NCBI RefSeq assembly: GCF_031656915.1
Contig: NZ_CP134227.1
Span: 62,001 to 126,000 of the forward strand
Length of the DNA: 64,000 nucleotides
Reading direction: 5' to 3'
From: Nocardioides marmorisolisilvae
GTDB taxonomy: Bacteria; Actinomycetota; Actinomycetes; Propionibacteriales; Nocardioidaceae
In this document: piece by piece, positions 43,336-52,204 of the stretch
How positions within the stretch are numbered: position 1 is the first letter of the stretch
Layout: every line of letters starts with the position of its first letter
Position numbers and translations under genes: made by a program
The notes under the pieces: generated by a model
Database searches by the model: none
What the model was told of the DNA's origin: nothing
The model's input: the letters and a program-made list of their open reading frames with translations, nothing else

Positions 43336-45180
43336 ATGGTGCTCGACGACATCGGCCCAGCGCCGTACCTCGCCGTCGTGCTGGTCGTCTCGGTCATCGC
43401 GCAGTGGCTGGCCTGGCAGGTGCGGATGCCGGCGATCCTGGCGCTGCTGCTCGTCGGCTTCGGGCTCGGACGGCTGGTTGCTCCCGAGCAGGTGCTGGGC
43501 CGCGAGGTGCTCTTCGGCGGGGTGACGATCGCCGTCGGGATCATCCTCTTCGAGGGGAGCATGTCGCTGCGGCTCAAGCACGTTCGCGACCTCGGCAAAC
43601 CGGTGCTGCGGCTGTGCACCGTGACGGTGGCGATCGCCTGGGCGCTGATCACCCTGACTGCCTGGCTGCTGGGCTTCCGGCTCCCGCTGGCGCTGCTGCT
43701 GGGGGCGATCCTCGTGGTGACCGGGCCGACCGTGATCGCGCCGATCCTGCGCCAGCTGAGGCCGACCCGGCGGGTCTCGTCGCTGCTCCGGTGGGAGGGC
43801 ATCGTGGTGGACCCCCTGGGTGCGCTGCTCGCCGTCCTCGTCTTCCAGGGTGTGCTGATCGGCGGGCTCGGCGAGGCCCTGCCCGAGCTGTTGTGGGCGG
43901 TGGTCAAGACCCTGCTGGTGTCGGTGGCGATCGCTCTCGCGCTCGGGATCCTGTTGGAGTTCTTGATGCGTCGACACGCGGTACCCGACTTCCTGCACGG
44001 GGTCACCTTCCTCGCCGCGGCCGTCGGCGGCCTGGTTGGCGCGAACGCGGTGCAGGACCAGAGCGGGCTACTGACGGTCACGATCCTCGGGGTGTACGTC
44101 GGCAACCGGCCCGATCTGCACGTGGAGCATGTCGCCGAGTTCAAGGAGCACCTGCAGGTCTTGTTCGTCGGCGGGCTGTTCGTCGTGCTCGCCGGGCGGA
44201 TCAGTCCGAGGCAGATCCTGGACGTGGCGCCGCAGGCACTGCTGTTCGTGCTGGTCCTCATCGTGGTGGTCCGACCGGTCAGCGTCCTCATCGGTCTGTG
44301 GGGCACGAAGGTCACCCGGTCCGAACGGATCCTGCTGGCCTGCATGGCGCCGCGCGGGATCGTCGCCGCCGCGGTGAGCAGCATCTTCGCGCTCGCGATC
44401 GCCTCCGCCGCCCATGACCGTCCCGGCCTGCGGACCCTTGCGGGCCAGGCCGACCGGCTGGTCCCGGTGGTCTTCGTCGTCGTGGTGTGCACGGTCGCGA
44501 TCTACGGGTTCGGGGTGGGCCGCCTCGCGGAACGACTCGGCCTCGCCAGCCCGTCGCCCCAGGGCGCCTTGTTCGTCGGCGACCAGGACTGGGTGGTGCA
44601 AGCGGCGCGGGTCCTCGACGAGGGCGGCATCCATACGCTGGTGGTGTCCCGGCACTACCGGTCGCTGGCCGGAGCCCGCATGTCGGGCCTGCCCACGGTG
44701 ACGGCGAACATCTTGAGCGACTACGCGGTCAAGGACATGGAGCTGGCCGGGATCGGGACGCTGATCGCCTGCACACCGGAGGAGGAGGTCAACGCCACCG
44801 CGGCGCGCGAGTTCGCGCACGTGCTCGGGCGGGCCCACGTCTACCAGCTGCGACGCGACCAGACCGAGGATCGGTCGGGCGACCAACGCAAGGCGGAGGC
44901 TCGGCACCTGTCTGCGCGGTTCCCCTTCCGTCCCGCCCTCTCGGAGCCCGAGCTCGAGGAGCGGGTCGCTGCCGGGATGACCGTGAAGCGGACCAGGCTG
45001 TCGGAGGCGTTCACCCTCGACGACTTCCTGGCCAGGTACGGCGAGCAGACCGTGCTGATGTTCGCCGTCAAGGGGGATCAGCTCGAGGTGCTGCACGAGG
45101 GCAGCAAGCCCCCGCAGACCGGGGTCAGCGTGGTGGCCCTGGTCCACGACCGTAAGGACGAGGCAGCCGGAGCGGGCTGA
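43336..45180 (+). CDS. Cation:proton antiporter (CPA1) with C-terminal TrkA-N domain
   Basis: A 614-aa Na+/H+ or K+/H+ antiporter. Residues 1-395 form about twelve membrane spans with the family motifs VVTGPTVIAPILRQL and WEGIVVDPLGALLAV, whose acidic residue is likely the ion/proton site. Residues about 405-525 form a cytoplasmic TrkA-N/RCK-like domain (GALFVGDQDWVVQAARVL, ANILSDYAVKDMELAGIGTL) that would bind nucleotide or ions to gate transport; the GxGxxG motif is replaced by VGDQDWV, so binding may be altered. A TrkA-C-like domain closes the protein. ATG 43336 is supported by a leaderless -10 box; the longer open frame upstream overlaps the divergent gene. Confidence 0.88.
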   Translation: MVLDDIGPAPYLAVVLVVSVIAQWLAWQVRMPAILALLLVGFGLGRLVAPEQVLGREVLFGGVTIAVGIILFEGSMSLRLKHVRDLGKPVLRLCTVTVAIAWALITLTAWLLGFRLPLALLLGAILVVTGPTVIAPILRQLRPTRRVSSLLRWEGIVVDPLGALLAVLVFQGVLIGGLGEALPELLWAVVKTLLVSVAIALALGILLEFLMRRHAVPDFLHGVTFLAAAVGGLVGANAVQDQSGLLTVTILGVYVGNRPDLHVEHVAEFKEHLQVLFVGGLFVVLAGRISPRQILDVAPQALLFVLVLIVVVRPVSVLIGLWGTKVTRSERILLACMAPRGIVAAAVSSIFALAIASAAHDRPGLRTLAGQADRLVPVVFVVVVCTVAIYGFGVGRLAERLGLASPSPQGALFVGDQDWVVQAARVLDEGGIHTLVVSRHYRSLAGARMSGLPTVTANILSDYAVKDMELAGIGTLIACTPEEEVNATAAREFAHVLGRAHVYQLRRDQTEDRSGDQRKAEARHLSARFPFRPALSEPELEERVAAGMTVKRTRLSEAFTLDDFLARYGEQTVLMFAVKGDQLEVLHEGSKPPQTGVSVVALVHDRKDEAAGAG

Positions 45181-45235
45181 CCCCGGCTCGGGCTGGGCCG
45201 ACGGACTGCGACGAGAGTGACAGGTCGAGGTCTGC

Positions 45236-45241
45236 CATACT
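45236..45241 (+). promoter_or_regulatory. Leaderless -10 box of coaE
   Basis: CATACT ends 7 nt before ATG 45249. Confidence 0.55.
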
Positions 45242-45248
45242 CCCGCCC

Positions 45249-45866
45249 ATGCGAGTGGGCCTGACCGGCGGGATCGCGTCGGGCAAGAGCACGGTGTCCG
45301 CGCTGCTGACCGAGCTCGGTGCCGTCGTCATCGACGCCGACGCGTTGGCGCGCGAGGTGGTAGCCGCCGGCACGCCGGGGCTGGCCGCCGTCGTCGAGGA
45401 GTTCGGGCCGGCTCTGCTACGACCTGACGGCGAGCTGGACCGTCCGGCGATGGCTTCGCTGGTGTTCGCCGACACCGAGGCGAGACGGCGACTCGAGGCG
45501 ATAGTGCATCCGCTGGTCTTCGAGCGGATCGTCGAGCTCGAGGCATCCGCACCGGCCGACGGCGTGGTCGTTCACGACATCCCGTTGCTCGCCGAGTCCG
45601 GCCGCGCCACCGGATCGGATCGAGGGGGCTTCGACGCGGTGATCGTGATGGACGTGCCCGAGGAGGTCCAGGTAGCCCGCATGGTCGCCGACCGCGGCTG
45701 GACCGAGGCTGAGGCGCGCTCCAGGATCGCTGCGCAGGCCGATCGGGAGCAGCGCAACGCGCTGGCGACGTACCTCATCGACAACACCGGCACCCTCGAG
45801 GACCTGCGAGCCCGGGTAACGGAGGTCTACCGCGCGCTCACCAGCAGCGGTGGCACCGACGCCTGA
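45249..45866 (+). CDS. coaE: Dephospho-CoA kinase
   Basis: Last step of coenzyme A synthesis: phosphorylates the 3'-OH of dephospho-CoA. The P-loop is GLTGGIASGKST at residues 4-15, followed by VVIDADALAREVVAAGTPGL, the lid/CoA region IVHPLVFERI and VVHDIPLLAESG, and TYLIDNTGTLEDL. At 205 aa it is the plain enzyme, without the GrpB-like fusion found in many actinobacteria. A leaderless -10 box supports ATG 45249. It lies downstream of rpsA in the order I recall from Streptomyces, here separated by four inserted genes. Confidence 0.95.
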   Translation: MRVGLTGGIASGKSTVSALLTELGAVVIDADALAREVVAAGTPGLAAVVEEFGPALLRPDGELDRPAMASLVFADTEARRRLEAIVHPLVFERIVELEASAPADGVVVHDIPLLAESGRATGSDRGGFDAVIVMDVPEEVQVARMVADRGWTEAEARSRIAAQADREQRNALATYLIDNTGTLEDLRARVTEVYRALTSSGGTDA

Positions 45867-45900
45867 CTGCCGACCAGTCCGACCAGCCCGCTCAGGCCGG

Positions 45901-46848
45901 TCAGGCCGCCAGGTCGGGGTCGGCGAGTCGGCGCAGCTTCGCGATCGCCTCGCGCTCCAACTGGCGGACCCGCTCTGCGGAGATGCCGTGCCGGGTGCCG
46001 ATGTCGGCCAGCTTGTGCTGGCGACCGTCGACCAGGCCGTAGCGGGACCGGATGATGTCCGCCGAGCGCTCGTCGAGGTGCCCGACCAGGGACAACAGCC
46101 GGTCGCGCGCCTCCACGTCCAGCACCGTGAGGTCGGGACCGGGGGAGTTCTCCTGGGCGATCAGGTCGCCGAGTGAGGTGTCGCCGTCCTCGTCGATGGG
46201 GGTGTCCAGGCTGACATGGTCGCGGCCCCAGCCCATCAGGTCGATCACCCGGTCGACGTCCATGCCCAGCTCCTCGGCGATCTCCGCGGGCTCGGGGTCC
46301 CGGCCGAGCTGGCGCTCGAGCAGCCGTCGGGCCGAGCCGACCTGGTTCAGCTCCTCGACCACGTGCACGGGCAGCCGGACGACACGTGCCTGCTGGGCGA
46401 TACCGCGGGTGATGGCCTGCCGCACCCACCAGGTGGCGTAGGTCGAGAACTTGTAGCCCTTGGCGTAGTCGAACTTCTCGACGGCGCGGATCAGGCCGGT
46501 GTTGCCCTCCTGGATCAGGTCGAGCATCGGCATCGCGCTGCGACCGTACTTGCGGGCGATCGACACCACGAGCCGGAGGTTCGCATTGATGAACTGCTGC
46601 ATGGCGCGCTCGCCTTCCTCGGCCATCCAGCGCAACTCGTCCTCGGTCGCGTACTTGGGGGCGCCGCCCTTCTTGCGTCCGACGCGGCCCTCGTCGAGCA
46701 GCGCCTGGGCGAAGAGGCCAGCCTCGATGGTCTTGGAGAGCTCCACCTCGGTGATCGCGTCGAGCAGGGGGGTACGGGCGATCTCGTCGAGGTACATGCC
46801 GACGCTGTCGCGGCCCTCGATGTCCCGGTTGTTGCGGCGAGTGGTCAC
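45901..46848 (-). CDS. Group-2 (primary-like) sigma factor, SigB/HrdD type
   Basis: A 315-aa sigma-70 protein with region 1.2 (DSVGMYLDEIARTPLLD), region 2 ([49 protein letters not shown]), region 3 and region 4.2 (GISAERVRQLEREAIAKLRRL). It lacks region 1.1 and the long N-terminus of the principal sigma factor encoded about 6 kb away, so it is probably a stress or stationary-phase sigma that uses similar promoters. GTG 46848 follows AGGAAGGGAG. No anti-sigma gene is adjacent. It converges on coaE with 34 bp between. Confidence 0.9.
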   Translation of the reverse strand: MTTRRNNRDIEGRDSVGMYLDEIARTPLLDAITEVELSKTIEAGLFAQALLDEGRVGRKKGGAPKYATEDELRWMAEEGERAMQQFINANLRLVVSIARKYGRSAMPMLDLIQEGNTGLIRAVEKFDYAKGYKFSTYATWWVRQAITRGIAQQARVVRLPVHVVEELNQVGSARRLLERQLGRDPEPAEIAEELGMDVDRVIDLMGWGRDHVSLDTPIDEDGDTSLGDLIAQENSPGPDLTVLDVEARDRLLSLVGHLDERSADIIRSRYGLVDGRQHKLADIGTRHGISAERVRQLEREAIAKLRRLADPDLAA

Positions 46849-47531
46849 TGTGACGCTCCCTTCCTACAGGGGGGCCGGTGCTGCTGGCTCCGTACTACTC
46901 CAACGCTCCGAGGGGGCCCGGGATTCCCGGTCCGGCCGCTTCGCATGGGCTGTCACCCGTCTAGACGTTTGGGAGTTCCCGGAAGTTGCCGGTCCATGCG
47001 CTTCTCAGTCAGTTCACAGGCGTCCGTCCTCCACAGGCGAGGGCCCGGCCCTGTGGACGACGGCGCCGAGATGGTGGAGATCGGCCGCCGATCTGTGGAG
47101 CGAGGCCGGTACTTCCGCAGTTGCGCGAGATTCCTTCCCCACGACCCTTGCGCGCGGCTCGTCCGTGCCGTAGACATCTCTCACCGGGGCCCGCAAGGGT
47201 CTCGGGGCCGAACGAAGAAGCACCGTCCAGTGAAGGTGGGGAGACCCGCCTGAGGCGACCGGGTGATGAGGTCAGCCGGAGGGTGCGGAGGCGAGCGGTC
47301 TGGGTCGGAGCATCACGGCCGGTCCGCACCGTAGGGCCCGTGAAACTCATACTTTCGCGGGCCCTACACCTTTCTCCGAGTGCTCGGCGTGGCTCGGCTC
47401 CCGGGGTCCCTCTCCGGGCTCGAGCGTCGGATCACTGGCTGAGCTGCTCCAACCGGAAGGTGTCGGTCCACGGGATCGGCGCACCCTGCGCGCATCTCCA
47501 TGGTCAGGTCGACGGCGTCGCCGAGTGCCGA
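46849..47531. other. 683-bp gap with hairpins but no convincing gene
   Basis: Between the group-2 sigma gene and dinB I find no reading frame with plausible protein sequence on either strand. The stretch contains TCCACAG / CTGTGGA (47030-47057) as an inverted repeat, with nearby copies of CTGTGGA-like words, and the strong 15-bp hairpin at 47331-47367. The sigma promoter must lie at its left end. It could hold a small RNA. Confidence 0.6.
47331..47367. other. 15-bp stem-loop, possible terminator or part of a small RNA
   Basis: GTAGGGCCCGTGAAA and TTTCGCGGGCCCTAC pair over 15 positions with one G-T pair around the 7-nt loop CTCATAC. No U tract follows on either strand. Confidence 0.65.
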
Positions 47532-48869
47532 TTATGAGTCGTCGGCGAGCACGGGGGCCCGGAGCGCGGGGTCGTCGGCGGGGAACGACCGGACCGGGCC
47601 GGGACCCGTCTCGGCCGTCTCGAACCGGACGGTGACCACTCCCTTGCCCGAGCCCCACACCCACCCTGGTCCGTGCTCGTCGTGGACGACGTCCATGCCC
47701 GGGTGCCAGCCGGTCCGACGCCGGGTCGCGATCACGTCGGCGGCCGCCGACGTATCCACCACGTCGCCGGCATCGTCCGGGGCCGGGTCGGGGTCCTCCG
47801 CGGTGAAGAGGTCGTCCTGGATCCAGTCGGCGAGGCCCGAGACCCCGACCCCCAGCAACCGCACTCCGCCCGACGTGTCCACCTCGCCGAGGAGTGCACG
47901 AGCCAACCGGGACACCGTGCGTGCGTCGTCGGTGGGCGCGGGCAGCGTCGTCGACCGGGTGTGGGTGGAGAAGTCGTGCAGCCGGACCTTGAGGGTGATG
48001 GTGCGGCCGGACAGCCCCGCACGACCGAGCCGTTCGGTGACCTTGGCCGCCTGCCGGTCCAGCAGCGCCTCGAGCAGTCGTCGATCGACGTGGTCGGTCT
48101 CGTAGGTGTCCTCCACGCTGATCGACTTCGCCTCGCGGGAGGCCGTCACGGGCCGGTCGTCCTCGGCGCGAGCGAGCAGGTGCAGGCCCCGGCCGTGGGC
48201 GCGGCCCAGGACGCGAACCAGCTCCTCCTCGCTGATCTGCTCCAGGTCACCGACCGTGTGCACGCCGATGCGCCGCAGCCGCTCGGTGGTGGCAGGGCCG
48301 ACCCCCGGGATCACGGTGACCGCCATCGGACCGAGCAGCTCGCGCTCCATGCCTGGTGCCACCACGACCAGTCCGTCGGGCTTGTCGAGGTCGCTGGCGA
48401 TCTTCGCGACCAGCTTGGAGGTGCCGATGCCCACCGAGCTGGTCAGCCCGCGGGTGGCGTCGTACAACCGCTGCTTGAGCTCGCGGCCCACCCGACTGAC
48501 CGTCGCGACGGTGAGATCAGCGAGGTCGGCCGCGGCGAGGTCGACGAAGGCCTCGTCCAGGGAGAGCGGCTCGACCAGCGGGCTCATCGAGCGGAGAACC
48601 TCCATCACCCGCCGGCTGCTGTCCCGATAGGCCTCGAATCTGCCGGAGAGGAAGGCCGCGTGCGGGCATCGGCGCCGCGCCTCCGAGGTGGGCATCGCCG
48701 AGTGCACGCCGTACTTGCGCGCCTCGTACGACGCGGTGGCCACGACTCCACGACCGCCGACGCCCCCGACGACGACCGGCTTGCCGCGCAGGGACGGCTT
48801 GTCGCGCTGCTCGACCGCGGCGAAGAAGGCATCGAGGTCGACATGCAGGATGGACGCCTCGGCACGCAC
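47532..48869 (-). CDS. dinB: DNA polymerase IV
   Basis: Y-family translesion polymerase of 445 aa. The catalytic acidic residues are in LHVDLDAFFAAVEQ (Asp11) and SLDEAFVDL; SAMPTSEARRRCP and IGTSKLVAKIASD are typical, as is the HhH region VIPGVGPATTERL. A C-terminal extension of about 70 residues (DVVHDEHGPGWVWGSGKGVVTVRFE) follows the little-finger domain and resembles a small beta-barrel seen in other actinobacterial DinB proteins. GTG 48869 is chosen by similarity of the N-terminus; CACCAT ends 6 nt before it, a weak -10 match. I see no SOS box. It is divergent from the DUF4192 gene. Confidence 0.92.
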   Translation of the reverse strand: MRAEASILHVDLDAFFAAVEQRDKPSLRGKPVVVGGVGGRGVVATASYEARKYGVHSAMPTSEARRRCPHAAFLSGRFEAYRDSSRRVMEVLRSMSPLVEPLSLDEAFVDLAAADLADLTVATVSRVGRELKQRLYDATRGLTSSVGIGTSKLVAKIASDLDKPDGLVVVAPGMERELLGPMAVTVIPGVGPATTERLRRIGVHTVGDLEQISEEELVRVLGRAHGRGLHLLARAEDDRPVTASREAKSISVEDTYETDHVDRRLLEALLDRQAAKVTERLGRAGLSGRTITLKVRLHDFSTHTRSTTLPAPTDDARTVSRLARALLGEVDTSGGVRLLGVGVSGLADWIQDDLFTAEDPDPAPDDAGDVVDTSAAADVIATRRRTGWHPGMDVVHDEHGPGWVWGSGKGVVTVRFETAETGPGPVRSFPADDPALRAPVLADDS

Positions 48870-49000
48870 CCGTGCATGGTGCCACGCGCAGCGGAGGACG
48901 GCTGACCGTTCCGGGTCCACATCCGAGCCGAGCAGGGACCTTTCCACAGCCGTCTTCGAGGGGGCACGGAACGGTCCCCGGCCGGGCGCACGGTGTCGCC

Positions 49001-49960
49001 ATGACGAACGAGACCTACACCGCACGCACGGCCGTCGACCTGATCGCCATCGCTCCTCACGCGCTGGGCTTCCAACCGCATGACGACGTCGTGCTGATGG
49101 CCTTCGGGTCGCCCGGGGGCACGTTCCACGCGCGGGTCGACCTGCTCACGGGGACCGACGACCAGCACCAGATCGCCGAGATGCTCGTCGGCGCCGTGGT
49201 GCGCAACCGCGGGACCGGGGCGGCCGTGCTGATCTACTCGACCGATGCCGAGGTCGCGGCGGCCCAGGGGAGGGTGCTGTGCGACCGGTTGCACGCCGCG
49301 GGCGTCGACGTGATCGATGTGGTGCGGGTGGAGGCCGAGCGCTACTTCCCGGCGCTGGAGGACGGCGCAGAGGGCACGGCGTACGACGTCACGGGGCACC
49401 CGTTCACCACCCAGCGGGTCTTCGAGGGTGAGGTCGTGGAGCGTTCTCGTGAGGCGCTGGCCGACACGTTGGTCGGCACCGATGAGGACGACCGCGAGGC
49501 CGTCGCCCGGGCGGCCGAGGCGATCATGGCGGCGGGGTCCGCGCCCGGACCGGTCGCGCGCGATGCGCAGTGGCTGCTGGCCTGCCTGCGGGCCAGGCTT
49601 CGGCGTCGCGGCGGTCTGCCGCTCACGGCCGCCGACGCGGGCCGGGTGCTCGCCCTGTGCCGGTCGATCCCGCTCCGCGACCTGGCTTGGGCGGAGATGA
49701 CCCGGGACAACGCCGCCGCGTGTGTCGACGTGTGGCGCGACCTGGTCCGGCGAGCCCCCGACGAGTTGTTGCCGCCCGCCGCCGCGCTGCTGGGGTTCGC
49801 GGCCTGGCTCGCTGGCGACGGTGCGCTGGCGTGGTGCGCTCTGGACCGATGCACGGAGGTGGACCCCGACTACTCGTTGGCGCAGTGCATCGCCGACCTG
49901 CTGCTCGGCGCCGTCCCGCCGACGGTGTGGGACGAGATGTGTGCCGACGGGGCCGGGTGA
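49001..49960 (+). CDS. DUF4192 family protein
   Basis: A 319-aa cytoplasmic protein. The opening TARTAVDLIAIAPHALGFQPHDDVVLMAF and HARVDLL match DUF4192, an actinobacterial family without known function, followed by GAAVLIYSTD, the RYFPALEDGAEGTAYDV segment, and a helical C-terminal part rich in Ala/Leu (AAALLGFAAWLAGDGALAWCALDRC). ATG 49001 gives this family-typical N-terminus; CACGGT ends 6 nt before it and may be a leaderless -10. Neighbour dinB is divergent. Confidence 0.83.
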   Translation: MTNETYTARTAVDLIAIAPHALGFQPHDDVVLMAFGSPGGTFHARVDLLTGTDDQHQIAEMLVGAVVRNRGTGAAVLIYSTDAEVAAAQGRVLCDRLHAAGVDVIDVVRVEAERYFPALEDGAEGTAYDVTGHPFTTQRVFEGEVVERSREALADTLVGTDEDDREAVARAAEAIMAAGSAPGPVARDAQWLLACLRARLRRRGGLPLTAADAGRVLALCRSIPLRDLAWAEMTRDNAAACVDVWRDLVRRAPDELLPPAAALLGFAAWLAGDGALAWCALDRCTEVDPDYSLAQCIADLLLGAVPPTVWDEMCADGAG

Positions 49961-49998
49961 GGAACCCGTCGGGGATCCCGGTGGGGCGATCTGCGCCG

Positions 49999-50004
49999 TA
50001 GTGT
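49999..50004 (+). promoter_or_regulatory. Leaderless -10 box of the GCS2-family gene
   Basis: TAGTGT ends 6 nt before ATG 50011. Confidence 0.6.
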
Positions 50005-50010
50005 GCGGAC

Positions 50011-51498
50011 ATGGGACGCGACGTCGACCTCCAGGAGTTCAGCCGCGCCGACCGGACGCGCTACCGAGAGAAGGTGCGTCGCTGCCTCGACGTGCTGGCG
50101 CTGATGCTGCGGGAGTCCCGCTTCGACTCCGAGGACCCCATGACGGGGCTCGAGATCGAGTTCAACCTCGTCGACGACGAGGGCCGGCCGGCGTTGAAGA
50201 ACGTCGAGGCGCTGAGTCGGATCGCCAACCCCGCCTTCCAGACCGAGCTCGGGCAGTTCAACCTCGAGATCAACGTCCCGCCGCGGCGGCTGGACGAGAA
50301 CGGCGCGGCCCGGTTCGAGGAGACGTTGCGCGCCAGCCTCAACGACGCGGAACGGGCCGCGAACGAGGTCGACGCCCATCTGGTGATGATCGGCATCCTC
50401 CCGACACTCGAGGCCGGACACCTCGGGCCCGCCACGATCAGCCCCAATCCCCGCTACCAGCTGCTCAGCGACCAGATCCTGGCCGCGCGCGGCGAGGACC
50501 TGCTCATCGACATCTCCGGGCAGGAGCGGTTGCGCACGACCTCCGAGTCGATCATGCCTGAGGCCGCGTGCACCAGCACCCAACTGCACATCCAGGTGAG
50601 CCCGGACAACTTCGCGGCCTACTGGAACGCCTCGCAGTCGATCTCTGCCATCCAGCTCGCCCTGGGCGCCAACTCGCCGTACCTGCTCGGCAAGGAGCTG
50701 TGGCACGAGACCCGGATCCCGCTGTTCGAGCAGGCCACCGACACCCGGAGCGAGGAGCTCAAGACCCAAGGGGTGCGGCCGCGCGTCTGGTTCGGCGAGC
50801 GTTGGATCAACTCGATCTTCGACCTCTTCGAGGAGAATGCCCGCTACTTCCCGGCCCTGCTGCCGATCACCGAGGACGAGGACCCTGTCGCGGTCCTGGA
50901 GGCAGGTGGCACGCCGGCCCTGGAGGAGCTCAAGCTGCACAACGGCACCATCTATCGGTGGAACCGACCGATCTACGACGTGGTCGGCGACGTGCCGCAC
51001 CTCCGGGTCGAGAACCGGGTGCTCGCGGCCGGTCCCACGGTCATCGACACGATGGCCAACGCCGCGTTCTATTTCGGCGTGGTGCGGTCCCTCGCGGAGA
51101 GCGAGCGGCCGCTGTGGTCCCGGATGTCGTTCTCGGCGGCCGAGGAGAACTTCCACGCCGCCGCCCGGTGGGGAATCGACTCTCGGGTCTACTGGCCCGG
51201 CATCGGGGAGGTCTCCAGCACCGAGCTGGTACTGCGCAGGCTGCTGCCGATGGCTCGCGAGGGGCTTGCGACCTGGGGCGTCGACGCAGCGGAGGCCGAC
51301 CGGCTGCTCGAGGTGATCGAGCGCCGCTGCGTGGTCGGGCAGAACGGTGCCTCCTGGTTCGCCGGCCGGGTCCACGAGCGTGAGGCGACCGGCGTCGACC
51401 GCGGAGAGGCGGTCCGCCGGACGCTGCTCGACTACCTCGACCGGATGCACGCCAACGCTCCGGTGCATGAGTGGGACCGGCCGGTCGAGACAGGCTAG
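50011..51498 (+). CDS. GCS2-family glutamate-cysteine ligase-like protein
   Basis: A 495-aa carboxylate-amine ligase of the GCS2 (COG2170-type) family. GLEIEFNLVDDEG is the ATP/substrate motif at about residues 47-59, FNLEINVPPR follows, and ACTSTQLHIQVS, LRVENRVLAAGP and SWFAGR complete the core. Family members join glutamate to an amine or amino acid, but many actinobacterial ones have no proven substrate; these organisms make mycothiol or ergothioneine rather than glutathione. ATG 50011 has a leaderless -10. The stop overlaps the convergent small gene by 4 bp. Confidence 0.85.
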   Translation: MGRDVDLQEFSRADRTRYREKVRRCLDVLALMLRESRFDSEDPMTGLEIEFNLVDDEGRPALKNVEALSRIANPAFQTELGQFNLEINVPPRRLDENGAARFEETLRASLNDAERAANEVDAHLVMIGILPTLEAGHLGPATISPNPRYQLLSDQILAARGEDLLIDISGQERLRTTSESIMPEAACTSTQLHIQVSPDNFAAYWNASQSISAIQLALGANSPYLLGKELWHETRIPLFEQATDTRSEELKTQGVRPRVWFGERWINSIFDLFEENARYFPALLPITEDEDPVAVLEAGGTPALEELKLHNGTIYRWNRPIYDVVGDVPHLRVENRVLAAGPTVIDTMANAAFYFGVVRSLAESERPLWSRMSFSAAEENFHAAARWGIDSRVYWPGIGEVSSTELVLRRLLPMAREGLATWGVDAAEADRLLEVIERRCVVGQNGASWFAGRVHEREATGVDRGEAVRRTLLDYLDRMHANAPVHEWDRPVETG

Positions 51499-51932
51499 GC
51501 GTCGTGACGGAGCAGCCGAGCCGGTCTGACCCGGTGCCACGGATGCTGCTGGCCACCGACCAGCTCCGCCCAGCCGTACCGCGTCACCAGGAAGAACCCC
51601 GGCATCGCCAATCCGTGCCGGTCGTGCGCCGTCCGGGCTGCGGCCAGCCAGTCCCAGTCGGCGTCGTGGGGCTTCAGGTCGCCGCCCCGGGAGATCCAGG
51701 CCAGTGGGTCGGGGACCTCGAGACCGTCGATCGCACAGGTGGCGAGGTCGGCCCTCAGACCGTGGTCGTACCAGGGCTGGTCGCACACCGAACGGGTCTC
51801 GCCACCGGGGAGCCCCACGTGCAGCGTGACCGGTAGCTTGCGGCGCCGGCCGGCATCGGCGACGAACTGCTGCATCGCGATGTTGACCAGTCCTGCCAGG
51901 GGCACTCCGCCCCGCACCCATTCCGGCGACAT
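51495..51932 (-). CDS. Conserved-looking hypothetical protein
   Basis: A 145-aa soluble protein without a family I recognise. It contains LPVTLHVGLPGGETRSVCDQ, LATCAIDGLEVPDPLAWISRGGD and GFFLVTRYGWAELVGG; the composition, with four or five tryptophans and balanced charges, looks like a real folded protein rather than a shadow. The start ATG at 51932 has CATCAT ending 6 nt upstream, a weak leaderless -10. It is convergent with the GCS2-family gene (4-bp overlap). Confidence 0.6.
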   Translation of the reverse strand: MSPEWVRGGVPLAGLVNIAMQQFVADAGRRRKLPVTLHVGLPGGETRSVCDQPWYDHGLRADLATCAIDGLEVPDPLAWISRGGDLKPHDADWDWLAAARTAHDRHGLAMPGFFLVTRYGWAELVGGQQHPWHRVRPARLLRHDA

Positions 51933-52088
51933 GCCGCCATGATGCCCCCCGAGGGCCCGCTCAGCACGGACTCTCCACAGGCATCGGAAGCCGCCGTACG
52001 GCGTGACCTCCGGCGGATCCGAGCGTTCATGCTGGACAGGTGCGGTCGGGTGCCGCTTGGCCGCGTGTCACAATGGTCCGTGCGGCTG

Positions 52089-52094
52089 TTGACA
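52089..52094 (+). promoter_or_regulatory. TTGACA element upstream of the principal sigma gene
   Basis: A perfect -35 consensus lies in the 272-bp gap before rpoD, but no good -10 follows at the normal spacing, so it may not be the real promoter. The gap also has a short GCCGTACGGC palindrome. Confidence 0.3.
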
Positions 52095-52204
52095 GGTACG
52101 AGCCTTGGTGTGCCCGGGACCGCCGCGAGCCCAGTGAGAAGCAACCCAGACAGCACAACGGCTGCGCATCAGTGCCCCCCGTAGATCGACCCGAGAGGTA
52201 GTTC

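Noticed and set aside
46986-47537. A 183-aa plus-strand protein in the gap before dinB
   Set aside because: Pro/Arg/Gly-rich with no motif or ribosome site; it is interrupted by the 15-bp hairpin and looks like GC-rich noise.
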